Assembly: GCA_020746105.1 (NCBI GenBank)
Contig: CM036618.1
Coordinates: 92,808,122 to 92,872,121, forward strand
Length of the DNA stretch: 64,000 bases
DNA from: Trogon surrucura
Lineage: Eukaryota; Chordata; Aves; Trogoniformes; Trogonidae
Direction of reading: 5' to 3'
Part shown: piece by piece, positions 31,291-44,795 of the stretch
Layout: each line of letters starts with the position of its first letter
Position numbering within the stretch: the first letter of the stretch is position 1
Made by a program: the position numbers and the translations under genes
Notes under the pieces: generated by a model
Databases searched by the model: none
Told to the model about the DNA's origin: nothing
The model's input: the letters and a program-made list of their open reading frames with translations, nothing else

Positions 31291-34200
31291 GAAGGGCTGT
31301 TGCTCCTGGTCACAGCTGACTGTGGAACTAGTTTCCTTAGATGCTTCCGACAGAACTGCTAACTTCTTATGCATCTGACGTCCGATATGGATACCCTAAA
31401 AGCTATGCACCACATCAACACTCCACCTCATTCTGGGTAGTATCTCTTGTCCCTAAGAGGTGTAAATTTGCACCGCCACATAGTTCTGCGGTAGGGCCTA
31501 AGTGGTTTTTAGCAACTGATACTGGCATCCAGGAGGTTTAGCTGTCCACCTTCCTTGTGGATGAGGAAGACTTGAAGGAGAGCACATGGGAGACACCTCA
31601 GGTTTTCCACAAAGACCGCTTTCTCCACCATAGCCTTCACAGGATTCTTACCACAGGCCAAAGTTTTCAGGAGCAGGACATTAAGTAGAGAAAAAAGCAA
31701 TGTAAGAATACATAAAAAACTTGCAAGGTGCCCTTCTTAAATGATGTCTTGAGTTATTTTTTTTAATCAGGATGGTGGTTACAGGGCATGCAAAGGTCTT
31801 TCTCAAATGTAAATCTTCCTGAGAGAAACACAGAGTAATTATGCAAGTTACCAGCACAGACATGAGCATGTAAATATACATAAAAATGGGACTGAAAGTG
31901 ATGTGTAGGTAGGAGAAAAACAGAAGATACCAGATGAAGGGGTTAGCAGGCTTTTGGTTACATATCCAGTTTAGTGGAAACGAGAAGGAAAAGTCTTCTG
32001 CTTTTCTTCTTAGCATACTACCCCCATGGCCTATATTTGTCATCCAGGGCTTAAAGAGCAGAGAAACAAATTGCATTGCAGTAAAAATAAACTGGCTTTT
32101 TTGTTATTGACTATTTTTATCAAATACTTAAAATGAAGCATTGCAAAAAAATGAAAATCATACCCATTCTTTTGCCAATTTCAATACAGATAGAGATGGA
32201 CTGAACTATTTTTAAGAAAAATAAATACCCCTCTTTGAGGTCTTCCTCTGAATTTCATACCAGGACCCTTTGTGTTCACTGGCGTGAGTGTTTGATCCAA
32301 AAATACACAAAGATCTGCCAAACCACTAACTACAACCAAGACAAAGTTGAGTAAAAATGGAGCCAAAAAAAGTTGTGTGTGTGGCTTTTCTTAAGAGGTT
32401 GGATCACTTTTATGTTTTTGAAATATGTAAACACATAAAATATATAGAAGTGTATTTATAAATGGCTTAATGATGCTTATCAGGAAAAACTGCAAAGGTA
32501 AAAAGGATATAGAGGAGATCAATTAAAAAGGCATGGAAAGGAGATTAGAGGATAGAGAATGGGGCAGGGGAATTAAACTCAGCTCTTCCATCTTCAAACT
32601 GAGAAAAAGTGACAGTTTTGTGATTCATGGTGGAATTATCCTGTAAAACTCCATGACACAATATGCAGGCAAACCACAAATTTTGGAGAATTACTAAAAG
32701 AAGTTAACAGTTCTGGTGCTGATGTGAACTGCAAAAACTAAGATGGGAAGGACGGGAAAATTATGTATTGGAAGGGGGTATAAACTCTATGGCATGTAAC
32801 ACAGCTGTTCCTAAACCAGAGGTCTTGGCTCCAAGAGTGCATCCAGCTGGCAAAAGTTTAACTGCAGAAGTAAGGTTTTCAAGGAGAAATGGAGCTGCAC
32901 GCTGGGAAGAGAGGCTGGCACGTGGAAATGGGTACTCCTAATGCTGGAAGTAGGAAGGTATTGTATTTTATTCTGTCCCCAGCTGGAAAAAAAAGGAAAC
33001 TGACTAAGGAATGCCACAGCTCTGAGGAATTATGACTGCTATACACTAGCGATACATTTAATTTTGGGAAGCGTCCCAAAAGGAGAATCACAAAACTTTA
33101 ATAAACAGTAGGCTAGGGACAGAATAAGGATACTGTCTTGAGCAACAAGGAAGCCTACCTGTGAAGGATATTACCATGTGGATTTACAACATCTAAGGAT
33201 GTAAACTCAGTATTCAGGATGTAATGCATTTTAAACTGTATACGTGTCTTTTGGTGTGCGCATATTTGACCTTTACTTACCTGACATGGAATAAGTTAAA
33301 AAAAATCCTTCTTTTTTTTGTGGCACACCAGAAGGTCCTGAAAGGCACAAAAAGAGGTGACTGTTTGCCAGATGATATTTCCAGAGTGTGCTACTTTTAT
33401 TCCGTTCTTTTACCTCAATATCACTTTAACTGGGAGTTTTGTGCCATGTTCCTTCTCAATGACCCAAATAGTGTTTTGTGTCACAGTTTGGACCTGACAC
33501 TACATGGACTATATTCTCCTGAACAGTTTCAATGGTGCCTAACCCTAATTCAGCCAGCAAAGAACTAGAGGAAGACTCTTTCACACAAAAATAACACAAA
33601 GGGTATTTTACTGGTCATAGCGAGAGATTTTAATGACAAAAACTTTGTATTAGGTACATGCTTTGCACAGTCATTCACTGGGAATCAGAGTCCTGTCTTT
33701 TGTTTGCATTTGAAAATGTACCCTGACACATTCAGCTAGAGCATTTGAAAAAGAGAAAAAAAAGATTATCGAGATGGGGAGGCAGGCTTATTTTCTGGTA
33801 CAGCATGTATGTCAGCTTTATCTGGATGAAACAAGCCAGAGATTAAATTTAGTCCCTCGAAAGGATGGTGAATATCAAACATTTCTGCAAGGTTTGGATA
33901 AGCCTCATTTGTTGGAACTCTTATCTGTTTTGCATGCAAAAATAGTTCTCTCTCCTCAAACAGAAATGTTCCCAAACTCAGTTCCTCTTTACCAAACCTA
34001 AGTGTTAGACCTAGACATGAAGGACCTTCCCCAGCCTCTCCCTCTCCTCCACAAGGCTTCCCTATCAGCCCCGATACAGAACTCTCCCAAGTGTACTGTC
34101 TTCCACAGTTGCATTCTTACTTTCATGGTATTTTCTGAAGCACACCCCACCACAGATGGTATAGTTTCTACCTGGGAAAGTATTATTTTCCTCTTCTGCT

Positions 34201-35915
34201 TCTGGATCCCCAGAAAAGGTCTGCAAAGACACCTTAATATGCATGGAGTACTTCTCTGGGAAATCTACCACGGTCAGTCAATCCTTTCTAATACAGTTAT
34301 CAAGGCAAGAAACTCAGTCCTCAAAGGCTGGGAAATATTTTATATTCCAGAAGAAAGTGATTTCAAGTATCTCCACAATTTCCACTTCCAGCTGTGGAAA
34401 AAAAATATAGCACTGCGGGAAGGGAAAAATGTTCCTTGTCTGTCCTATGCCCCTGCTTGCAAAGAGCTTAGTCCTGAAAGCAGATTTCAGTGCGATGTTG
34501 CCATCATAGCGGGCAGCACCTATATGTACAGTCAAATTTCCCCCATAATGGTTAAAAAAAACCCCACCAACTTTAATGAAAAAAGGCTTTTTAATCCAAA
34601 TCAAAAACTGTTTGCAGCAAATGTCTGCTTTGGTAGGTGATGCTTTGGGTTTCTTCTGCTTTTCAAATTCTGCGTTTTCAGAACAAGAGACCTAATGGGA
34701 CACTGGGGGCTGGCAGGCCCACCGACACACTGACAAACAGTGGGATTTACCAAACACTCACACCTTTGACTACAAATAGTACTTGATTGGGCCCTTACTA
34801 GCAGGTGGTGAAAGGAATGGTAGATTCCTGGAATTATTTTACAGGGGCCAGACCCCTCTGGCCTAGCTTTTGCACAGGGGAAAAATGACCTTTCCTCTAA
34901 TCTAGGTTCCCAAATCCTCCATGGGAGAAAAGACACTTTCTGGTGGTGGCTCCTCCTGCTCCAATCTCCCTTCAGTAGATGACAGAGACCAGAGGGAGCT
35001 CCTGGAAAAACCTGGGGCAGTGAAGGACGTAAGAGTGCTACCAGATAAAGCCCAGGCAGTGGGGATGTGGGATGCTCCTGGATAAACCCTCATCAAAGCA
35101 GTTGTTGTTTCCACCTCTGGCTGCTGAGGCTGCTGTGTCTGGGCTTAGGTGTTTGCATGTCTCTCCACTCCTCTCTTCAGTCCCTGCCTTCCCATCTGGC
35201 TCTTCCTCCCTATGTTTACTCACCTGGGAGATAGATTGTCTCAAGGCCAGACTGCCCGCTTTCTCAAGCAGGCAGCGCTGCCCGGGTTATGTGCTAGCAC
35301 AATGATGTGCTGCTAATCCTTGTTTGGGGTAGCTGCACACGAATGCAGGGCTCATGATAATCCTCTCCATCTACCGCCAAACACAATGGCTGGCACCCTG
35401 ACAACTGGCTGATCGAATTTTATAACAAAAAGCAAACAAAAAGCACAGAGGTTAGCAAGGACATAACAGGTGGTGCCCTGGGCAAGCAGCAAGGACGTCA
35501 GGGCAAAGAACTCTGGGGGGAAATGATGGGCAGCCCTGTCCCCTTGTTCCCTCCTCTCTGACACCCTGTCCCAGCCCACCACCACCTCACCCTTCAGTTA
35601 GGCTGCTGGAGCAGGAGGTCAAAGAGGTGAAGGAAAAGTGATATCTCGCTATTTGAGAAAACTCTAAGTGGACAGCCAGGAGGGGACTGCAGAGAGGACT
35701 TCTTCTCTCTCACCTGCTTCCACTCAACCTCCTATCCCTCGTGACCACTGAGGGATTGCTTGAGTGCGAGCTGGGGTCTCCTTTTGTAAGTAGATGTAAA
35801 AAGATGACGTTTTGGGTCAAATGGTGCAAATGTGATGTTCACCTGCTTTTCTGCATTCTTAAGGCCCCAGAGGAGAAATCGTCTGGGTGCTATGATCACC
35901 CATACTGCAGCAGCA
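31291..35915. other. unique non-coding sequence
   Basis: 4.6 kb, AT-rich on the left and more GC-rich after 34700. It contains the longest non-CR1 open frame of the window (34002-34640, 212 codons). That frame has no recognisable domain, a lysine- and asparagine-rich AT-driven end, and overlapping open frames on the other strand, so I do not call it a gene. Confidence 0.55.
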
Positions 35916-36003
35916 GGGTCTAGTGTCCCTTCCCATGGCAGAGCAGTTGGAACTAGATGGTCTTTGAGGTCCCTTCCAATCCAAACCTTTCTATGATTCT
36001 ATG
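35916..36003 (+). mobile_element. short CR1 3'-end fragment
   Basis: CAGGGTCTAGTGTCCCTTCC, CATGGCAGAGCAGTTGGAAC, TAGATGGTCTTTGAGGTCCC and TTCCAATCC are the CR1 3' UTR, followed by the octamer tail CTATGATTCTATG ending at 36003. Under 90 bp, no coding sequence. Confidence 0.94.
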
Positions 36004-39000
36004 TTCACATTTGCTGTGGATGAAGATATGTGTGAGATTAAGTACGGAGAAGACAATGACCACTGCTTCACTCTGGCTGAGAGAGGGAGGAGAGTGAGGT
36101 CCCAGGAGCCAGGAATGGAGATAATATTGTGCCACTTAGAACACAGAATGGAGCTTTCAGACATCAGCTCTGAGGTTTTTTTGTTTATTGGGCTTGCGCA
36201 GTTTGGCTCATCACTGTGGTGAGGGCTTCCCGGATTTAAGCTGTACCCTGTGCCACGGCGGATCTGTCATCTCGTGAACGTTGTGTGGTAAGGTCCCATG
36301 ACATATATGACAATTTTGGAAGGGGTCTGTGGGTAACAGACAATGACATTGTTCTGTCTTGGCCTGCCTGGGAGCCGCTCTGCTGCACAGGTACTGTTTA
36401 TAACACATGGGATGTTAATTCAATTTTCATGTACGTTTTGGAGCAGCTGAATGTGGCCTTTGTCTAAATGTTTTGGCTCACAAGGGCTTTTTCATAAGAA
36501 ATTCTATTTAAATGAAACAGAAAACTTTCTGATAGTTACCAAACACCAAGAGACAATGGCAGGCTATATCTGTTCATCATCACCAGCCATTCATTTATCC
36601 TAGGAAGGAATTTCTTGGTGATAATCCTGAGTGAAGGCTTGCTTGTTCGCCTGACTGGATGAGATCCAGCATCGATAGCACCTTGCTGAACCCTTTGGAG
36701 TGTCAAACTGAAATTACAGCAGGGACGTAGTGAAGCAGGGGAAGCATTAACAAATAACCCAATTGCAGCTCCACCATAAGCATCTTCCCATATGAAGATA
36801 TCAAGAAAAAGAACAGATGGGCAAACCAGAGATATGACTCCAAAGAGAAAACCAGAGATATGACAGTAAAGACCAAAACACGTAACTTTGGAAGAGAGGA
36901 ATGGGAACCTGTTAGAAAGGGTAAAGGGAAACAATGAACTGGTGGAAAGTGTTTATGATAAGAGTTGGATACAGGAGGGTAGCACCACAGCAAACAAGGG
37001 CAGAAGGAACCTGAGAGCCCACCCCGTGCTGCCAAGCCCTGAGGCTTGGGCTCAACTGCCCTGTGTAGGTAGGCTTTTGCCTCACCTCCTCTTAAACATG
37101 CCCTGTGGCCTTCCCAGGCACTCTCTGCCACACATCCTTTGCATTAGAAAGCACTCCCCAGTCTCTAACACGGCTCTCCCTCACTCTCCTTAAGCTCATT
37201 AATTGTTATCCTGCTCCTGGAGATGGGACAATTGGCTTATTAAGGGATGATTTTGCCTGCACACAAACTGTTTGCAGCCATCCTCAGGAGAGAGGAAGGT
37301 GGCTCATGCAGCTATCTTGGTGCCAGATGTAGTTCAGATTTCAGGTGAAATTCTTCCTAAAAGAATGGACTGAGAAAGGAAAGTTTTTTCATTAATACTG
37401 TTGGACATGTTCCAGGACTGTGTAGAAAAACCCCGACTGAGATCCTGAAGGAATTAATACATCAGCTCCAACAAAACCTTCTAGGGAAGTGATAAGAAAG
37501 CACAGTAAATGTTTTACCAAGGGCTGGGCAGAAATACCTGAGCCACTCTGGGGCAAATCAATGGCTGAGCTCCTATCAAGAGCACCTAGCAGAGCAACAC
37601 TCTGAGGAGGGAGCACAACCTTGTTTAACCCCAAGGAGGTGTCAGGTCTTCTGTGGCAAGTGTCCATCCTGCCTCAGGCAAGCAGCTGGGCATGGTCCAA
37701 GACTGCTTGTGCTTTTCTTCACCAGTGCTACAACGAATAGTGTTCCCCATTCCCATACTTGCACGGGCTTCCAGAAGAGCTCACACTCTCTTCTTGGGGA
37801 TTAGGTAGGTTTGAAAAAGCGAGGACTTTGCCATCTCTTGATGGGAACTGAGACCTCTGAGTCCCTATATGGGGAGCTGGCTGAAGAACAAGGAGGCTGA
37901 CAAAGTGAAAATACCTGTACCTGCTGCTTTTAGGCAACAGTGCTGGACCGGCAGGCTGGAAACAGTGCGAACTAGACAAATATATTGGGTATAAGCATGC
38001 ACATGGGACCAAATGACAATTAAAATCAGAACTGTTAATTGTCTTGATTACAACAGGGTGGCTTGCAAAGAATCCAGTCTTCACAAGGGAAAGCTGGACC
38101 TTGTCAGTCTGCCAGAATGCCTCAAACGAGAGGAAACTGGTAGCTAAACTGATTGAAATGATTCATTAAGGGATTGTCAGAGCTTACTGACAGAAAGCTG
38201 TCAGGGGCAAAAAAAAATAAGCGTAAAGGACTTAGGTGAATGGCTGCTTTTAGATCAGACCTGGGGCTATGGGCATGCCTACAAGGTATTTTGCAGCCAG
38301 ATACACAGACTGTCTGAACTCTGAACTGATCAGACGTCATAGGATAGCACCGACCCTACAGTAACCTGAGCTTGGGTTTTTCGAGGTGATAACTCTTTTA
38401 AAGCAGCTTCCATTCAACTCCACACACGGACAGGTCTTGATTACGCTTGTGCAGTGCCTGGGCAGAGTGCAAAGTCATGGATGGATGTAGCCTGAGAGAG
38501 AAGCTTAATTAACAGATACAAACAAGGTCTAGTAGCCTTTGTGCTGAATCAGAACACAGGGAAAAGGGCACACTTGAGGAATGCAAAAACCAAAAAATAC
38601 GTGATATAGAAAAGAGGAATGTCACTATACAGTTACTTGTGGCAGTGAGTCCCAGGAGTCACCTTTTGCTTAGAAGAATGGATGTCACTGTAGTTAATGT
38701 GGATGGCTGAAGATACAGTAGCAATGGTTAAATCCAAAAAATTAGGAAAACTCTTGAAAGATACAGAAAAACTTGCTTCGGGAAATGTGACTCTCTGCAT
38801 GAGAGATTAAAAGGCAGATATCTCACTGCTGCCTACAGTCAGAGTTACTGGACAGTCCTTTGGGGCAGGAAGAACACCAGCACCTGGAGACTTGGTCCAT
38901 ATTTGGAGCAAAATGGAGCTTGATGCTGGATATTGCTCCCTGCACTTAACCTGTGTCCAGGCAGGGTTAGGTTCTGCACCTTGCTGGACCCTGGTAGGCA

Positions 39001-41060
39001 ACTGCTCACAGTGATACGAACTCTGCTGTTGGGTCTATCTGGCAGACAGACTGCAGGGCAAACAGCCACTTGAACAGGCTCCCTCTGGGCTGAGGAAAGG
39101 CAGAGCCCGGAGCCACCGTCATGGTGGGTAAGAGGGAGAAAGAACCGCTGCCTCCTCTTCACCTATCTGAAGGCTTAAATTTAACTCTTAGGTCAATCAG
39201 AGCTGCCAGCATGGCACCTTCTGCCAGCATAAAATGGCCTTTAAAGTGGGAAGGGAAATGACTATATAACACAAACAAACAAAAATTGGTTGACCAGGAA
39301 TTCAGGGAGTGCAGTATAACTGCACACAAAACTGAGTTTTGCCTCAACCACCAATTTACCTTGTCTTGAGGGCTCTGGAATATGTTAAGAGGCATCCAGT
39401 GGCCACAGACTTCAGCCACTCGCAGCCAGGGACTGGTGAACGGCGCCAGCACTTGCTCCTCCTTGAGCTCTTCCCAGCTGACAGAGGTGGTGCCCCTCAG
39501 TGCTCCATCAGAGTCCTGGCCCTGACAGCCTCTGGGCTGGCCCATCCCACCCTCTTTCCTTCCTGAGCACCTCGTAGATATGCCTGGTAATGGGTCCTGG
39601 AGCCTTGCTGGAGGGCTCATAGATTTGAGGAACTGGGGATGCACATCCAGAAGGAAGGAGCAGCCACAGAGCATGGCCTTTGCGAAGCATTTCAGCAAAG
39701 CAGGAGATGAGGTTTGTCAGGGAGAGTGATATATTTAACTCCCCCACCCGCAGGCAATGTTTTTTACTAAACATCATGAGACTATAAGAGGAGAAATGCT
39801 CTCATTTTACAGTGGCAAGTACCAGACACAGGACAAGGACAGCTCTTCCATGCTTAGCTATCTGGAAAGGAGTTGCTCTCTTAAACAATGTTAAGCACAG
39901 ATGCATTTAGAGGGGAAAATGTCATAGCTGAGTTTTGGCTTTTGGTGGCGAGGTTTGTGATATTTTTTTTTGCTGCTTTTCTTTATACACCATTGCATCA
40001 TCTTCCCTCTTGCTGCCCCACACCAGTGCTGCCCTGAGGGGAAGGCTGACACTTGCAGAACTCCCTGGACACTGCTGCATACCCAGCATGATGCAGCTTT
40101 GCTAAATAGAAGATGAGGGGATCTGAGGAAGCCCTGAATACTGCAGCGGGGCTGGTGGTGTTCTCCAAACCCAGTTTCTGCAGAAAGTTCAGTGCCCATG
40201 ATGCCCCCTTCTCTGCCTACAGGGAGATCTCTGTGGTACCGAGAGCTAATTTTAGGGGCTTTGTCAGTGGTTGTCGAGCTGTGAACAAGGGCTTGGAGGT
40301 GTTCAGGGAGCTTGGCAGAAGCCTGGTGTTTCAGCTCTATTTCCAACTGGTTCAGGCTGGAGTCTTTTAAAGACACAGCTGTCTGCAAAACCAGCGGGGA
40401 AATTGTTGCTGGCCCTCCATGGCCGAATCACAGAAGCTACGGGTCATTGCAACCCCCAGCTACAGATGGTTAGCTTTTTAACCCAAGCTATCTTATCTCA
40501 CGTTTTAGACTTAGGAGAGCTCAGGGTTCAACTCTTGGCGCCTCAGCCAGGAAGCTGGCCGCCTTGGATGCTCTCCAGCGCTTATTTACAACACACATAT
40601 GCAGCGTGGCCATTGATTTATACTCAGGGCAGCCTCCACCCCGAAGAGGCAGATTTAGAAGCAGCGTCTCTTCAAAGAGAGAACGTGCTCTGCTTTGTTC
40701 TGCCCTCAGCTGAGCCTGCTCACATCTGGATGCTCAAACCCAGGTAGCAGCACTGGGATTTTCAATGGAGCACCCCAGCAGGATTAGACGCTCAGCTCAG
40801 AGTAGAAGTTCCCAGTCTCTTAAATCAGAGGCCTGGTGCTTCACAAGCACTGAGATTCTCCAGGCTTGAGCAAGGAGTCTAATGGTGCTCTTTTGATGGA
40901 TTTAGGTTGCTTATTTTAGACCCCCACTATGAAAATGTTGGCCTTTTTGTTCTGCGCCCAAAGTATTTCTGCACCTAAAGTATTTCTGCGCGGTGACACA
41001 CTGCCTTCCCTTCTATTCTGGCATCCTACCACTTATTCAAACACACCAGCCACGTTAAAG
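36004..41060. other. unique non-coding sequence
   Basis: 5 kb with no recognised gene. An interrupted inverted repeat of homeodomain/SOX-like motifs lies at 37188-37245: CCTTAA and AATTGT on the left, ACAATT and TTAAGG on the right. Near 40960-41000 the motif AAAGTATTTCTGC occurs twice in tandem. The 179-codon minus frame at 39159-39698 is not recognisable. Confidence 0.5.
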
Positions 41061-43812
41061 CAACCAAATTAAAGAATTTTATTTTTTCTTCCCTCTCTCT
41101 GCCTCTTTTACAGATGGACTATTTCTGTCCCGAGCCACTTGGTCACCCGTCAAAATGAGGCTCACAAACCTCAAGTGAAAAGCGTCCTGTTCATTGCGTG
41201 AATGTGAAAGCCAGCGCCGAGGCTGAGGGAGTTTAGGCTGATCCCTGAACCCATGGCAGGAGCTGAGCACCCTGCTCTGCTGGGATCTTCTCCCAGCACC
41301 CCCATCCTCATGGCTCTGGTCCACCAGCACAAAGCCTGGCTAGGAGCAGCTTCACACGTGCTTTTCTTCAGCAGAAGATGTCCCTTTTCTTGGGTGCATG
41401 AATCACTCTGTGACATTTTCAAGGACCTGCCTGGCGCTTGGGATCAAAGGCTCAGCACCTTCCTTGTGTGTGAACTTGTGCCAGCGTTTTCATAAAAAAA
41501 ATAATTGTGTGCCCTGTTCAACAGACCTGGCTAATGGCAGGTTCTGAGAAGCACCTAAGTACCTGGTAGAGGAGATGTAATAAAGCCTGCTATACTTAGG
41601 CCCTTGCAGGCACTTCCAATTATAAAAATCTATTTTTGGACCTTTAGAACTGTCCTTTTTTAAAATTGTTCTGAGTGAAGAGCCTCAGCCTTGGGTTTTG
41701 GTTTTTTTTTTCTTACATTAAAAAAAACAGACACATTGTTTTGCTTATTTTGAGATGGACATTTGAAAAAAAAACAAACAGGTTTGCTGGTGGGAGAGCT
41801 ATTTTTTGTGTTTATGTAAGTAAAGAAGGTTGTGATTTATAAAAATGAAAGTCCAGAGAGGATGCAAAATTTCCCTTTCTAAAAGACGGTTCTAAGCACA
41901 TTTTCTGAGGTGTTTTTGGGAGGAGGCTGCAGGGCTTGAGGTCTTGGTTACAGGCAGAAAGTACTCTCTAATGTAGAAAAAACTCTCAGGAGAATCAGTG
42001 AAGACTTCCTACGCCCTGTCTGGCCAAATGGTCGCTTCAAGGCAAAGCAAGGGACAATTGCCAGTGGGGAATATTTTCCCCCTCACTTGATGGTTTGGGA
42101 GCATGATCTATAAAAGACCAGACAGAACAACACATTCTGACTCAAGGAGAAGAGTGGATCCATAAAGTCTGGACCATTTTAGTTGCCTTCTAAATAAAAG
42201 GCAGAAGAATTTAAATATCTTTTTTTTTTTTTTCCTTTCTTTTTAATAACCTAACCAGCGAAGACTGCGAAATACATAACCAAAGACCAGCTCTGCACTG
42301 AGAGTCACTGAGCCAATTCTGTATCAAAAGTGCAATTCAGGTATAAGCATCACATGCAAATTTAAATTTCTCTTATATTGGCCACATCCTCCCTGACTGC
42401 GTTATAATTTAGTGGGATGGTATATTTGGGACAGAAACAAAAGAACAAGATGTTGTGATGCAGCTCATGGGGGCCCAAAGCCTCTTGTCCTGCTTCCCAC
42501 CCCCCACTTCTCCGTGAGGTCGCAGGACACCTGAACAGCAGTGGTGCTGGCGTGTCTCAGCCACGCAGGGCGACTCCAGCCCAGGAGGTGCACAGAGCTA
42601 CAGGCAGCAAAGTTGGGTTTTGACAAGGGGTTGCTCTGCAGGGAGGCAGAGGAACCACAGGTGTGTGGGCAGCTCCCTGCCTCTTCAGGCAGCAATGGAG
42701 AAGCATTCTTGGACAAGGGATGGCTGAGTCAGCCAGGTAGGTTAAGGTTGTCTCCAGGCAGTGAGGAGGGATCAGTGGTGTGTTCCTGCCTGCTTGGTGC
42801 AACACAGAGCTGTGAACAACCTCAGGGCCAGGTGCAGAGCAGCCCCGTTGGCTTTCCCACTGTGTCTACGCTCACATGTTCTGCCCCATGGGCTTCTGGA
42901 GCCTGGAGGGATGGAGTCAGCTCCAAACTGTCTTTGCTTGCCAACGTGAGCTTGCTTGAACTACTTCTGTGTCTTAGTGTAGAAACAAGCAGCTGGCAAA
43001 AGAGGACAGGGTCACCTCTTGGTGAACTAGCCCTGAGAAGGTGCTGTTGCCCATGCAGATGGGAGGCTAGGCTGGAACAGGACACTTAAGGGGCCAGGAG
43101 AACAGTGTACCTTGGGGTGCAAAGCAGTACCAAGAGTGGTGGTTACTTTAACCAAGAGGTTGTGGTTGATTCAGCACAGATGAGTGGAGAGGCCTCTGTC
43201 AGAGCTTTGTCCCATCACCTTTCATTCCTTGGCCTCTGACCTTTCAACAGCACACACAGGAGTCCGGGGTGGACTAGTCTGAGTGGCTCTATCCAGTCTT
43301 TGCATGATATGGCCCTGCCTGTGGGTTGCTCACAGATCACCAAACCAAGAGAGACACCAAGGAAAAAGCAAGATCATTGCCAAAGGCAGAAGTAGCCACG
43401 CGTTTTTAGCGGCTCTGTGGCAGCCTAGGGCAGGGAAGAGCAGCATTAGCACACAGCCTTTGAGGTGGCTTGATTCCCTGTGTGCATGAGTTGGATGTGA
43501 GCTCCTGGCTTATTATTCTTTCTCCAAGTGCTTCTCCATCCTGGGAAACCTCTTCCTTGCCCAGCTGAAAGGCTGTGTATAAGGAGTCCTGCTGAAACCC
43601 ATGTTGGATCCTACAGTGCTCTAAAAGGGTATCTTGCTCCAGTGCTGCAGACTTTGGGTATCTCTTGGGAGTTGGGAGCTGTGGTGGTGTTGTGGTAGGT
43701 TTTGGACATAACTGAGGGAGGAGACGTAGGGAGAATGACAGCTTTTACCGGATCAGATGTTATGGGCGGAGAAAAACAAGTGAACTTTTGTCCATATATG
43801 TCCTCCTTAGGG
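41061..43812. other. unique non-coding sequence
   Basis: AT-rich 41480-42450 (T runs near 41700 and 42220) followed by GC-richer DNA with many chance open frames, including 182 codons at 42541-43089. No domain or splice structure is recognisable. Confidence 0.5.
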
Positions 43813-43885
43813 GTGTCTGAAAGCTCGCCTGTTTTTTTCTGCCTATATCTGTTGATCCAATAAAAGCTATTACTGGCCCCTCCAA
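43813..43885 (+). repeat. old amniote repeat motif (family unassigned)
   Basis: GTGTCTGAAAGCTCGCCTGT, a T- and C-rich joint, then GTTGATCCAATAAAAGCTAT and TACTGGCCC match the block 'cccgaaagcttgtct...gttggtccaataaaagatattacc' found near the end of a dispersed repeat in turtles, crocodilians and birds. The ordered match over about 60 bp makes chance unlikely, but I cannot name the family. Confidence 0.5.
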
Positions 43886-44766
43886 ACTTTGCTGTGGGAG
43901 CCGAAAGGCAGCTTGAAAAAACAAACCGAAACAACAATGCGTAACTGTCTGTAATCAGAGACAATATTCTCTTAGCTCTGTTTTTCACAGTGAAGTGGGA
44001 TAAACACTGACGTGTTTCCCACAACTAAATTCAATTTCTGGCACCAAAATGTGGCAAAGCAAAGAGCACCTTACAGTGTCTGTCATGGGTACTGCTAAAG
44101 CTGCTCGTGCGCTGGTCTTCTCCTGGGCTCTGCTTGATCAAGTACAGGGCGGCATGTTGTAATGAGCTGCTTCCAAGAGAAAGAAGCGGAGAGTGCCCCT
44201 GGACCACAGCCCTAGGTTTATATTTGACTGACAGCGATGTCACCTTCTGCTGTTCCTAGGCAGACTAAGGGGCATCTCAGCCGGAGGAAGAGAGGAGGAA
44301 GGAGACCAGAAACGAGAGACGCAGGAGGAATCCAGACAGATACAGTCCAGCTCGGTTGGTCTAAGATCTTCTTGGCCTGGCAGATGCCTGACCTGCCAGG
44401 GGATGGTCAGCATGCTCAGAATGAGGAGGATGGCAGCAAGCACTCACACTGTCTGGCCCGGCAACGAGGAGGTGACCTTGACAGACTGCTCCAAGTGCCA
44501 GGGCAGCCGGAGGCGGGAGGGCAATTGGACCCCAGTCAAAGAGCATGGATCACTCCGGAGGGAGAAGGAGGCATGAGCCGTAGCAACTGAACTTGTTTAT
44601 AACTTGTGTTTCTTGGTATGTGAATGACAGGAAGGCAGGAGTTGTCTGAGGCAAAGAGCTTCTGCCTGCACAGAGTATCTGGTTTAGCAAATTAACCTCC
44701 CTGTTACCTAAAATACCCTAATGTGTATGTCCTTTACCATCCTCTCCAGTCATTATAAATACATTT
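43886..44766. other. unique non-coding sequence
   Basis: No gene recognised. 44240-44590 is GC-rich and purine-biased, with overlapping frames of 60-117 codons that resemble nothing known. Confidence 0.5.
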
Positions 44767-44795
44767 TTATATATATATACACATATATATATAAA
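44767..44795. repeat. (AT)n / (AC) short microsatellite
   Basis: Alternating AT with a central ACAC interruption over about 29 bp. It is short, self-complementary and could extrude as a hairpin. Confidence 0.9.

Noticed and set aside
34002-34640. 212-codon open frame
   Set aside because: Longest non-CR1 frame, but no domain, signal or repeat pattern is recognisable. At the window's composition a frame of about this length is expected roughly once in several such windows, and other frames overlap it on the opposite strand.
39159-39698. 179-codon minus-strand open frame
   Set aside because: No family resemblance and no splice or promoter context.
42541-43089. 182-codon frame in GC-rich sequence
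   Set aside because: GC-rich DNA lowers stop frequency; no domain and overlapping frames on both strands.
44030-44060. Minus-strand TTTTGGTGCCAGAAATTGAA resembling a retroviral primer-binding site
   Set aside because: No flanking LTR pair, no polypurine tract and no gag/pol-like frame nearby; the core match is too short.
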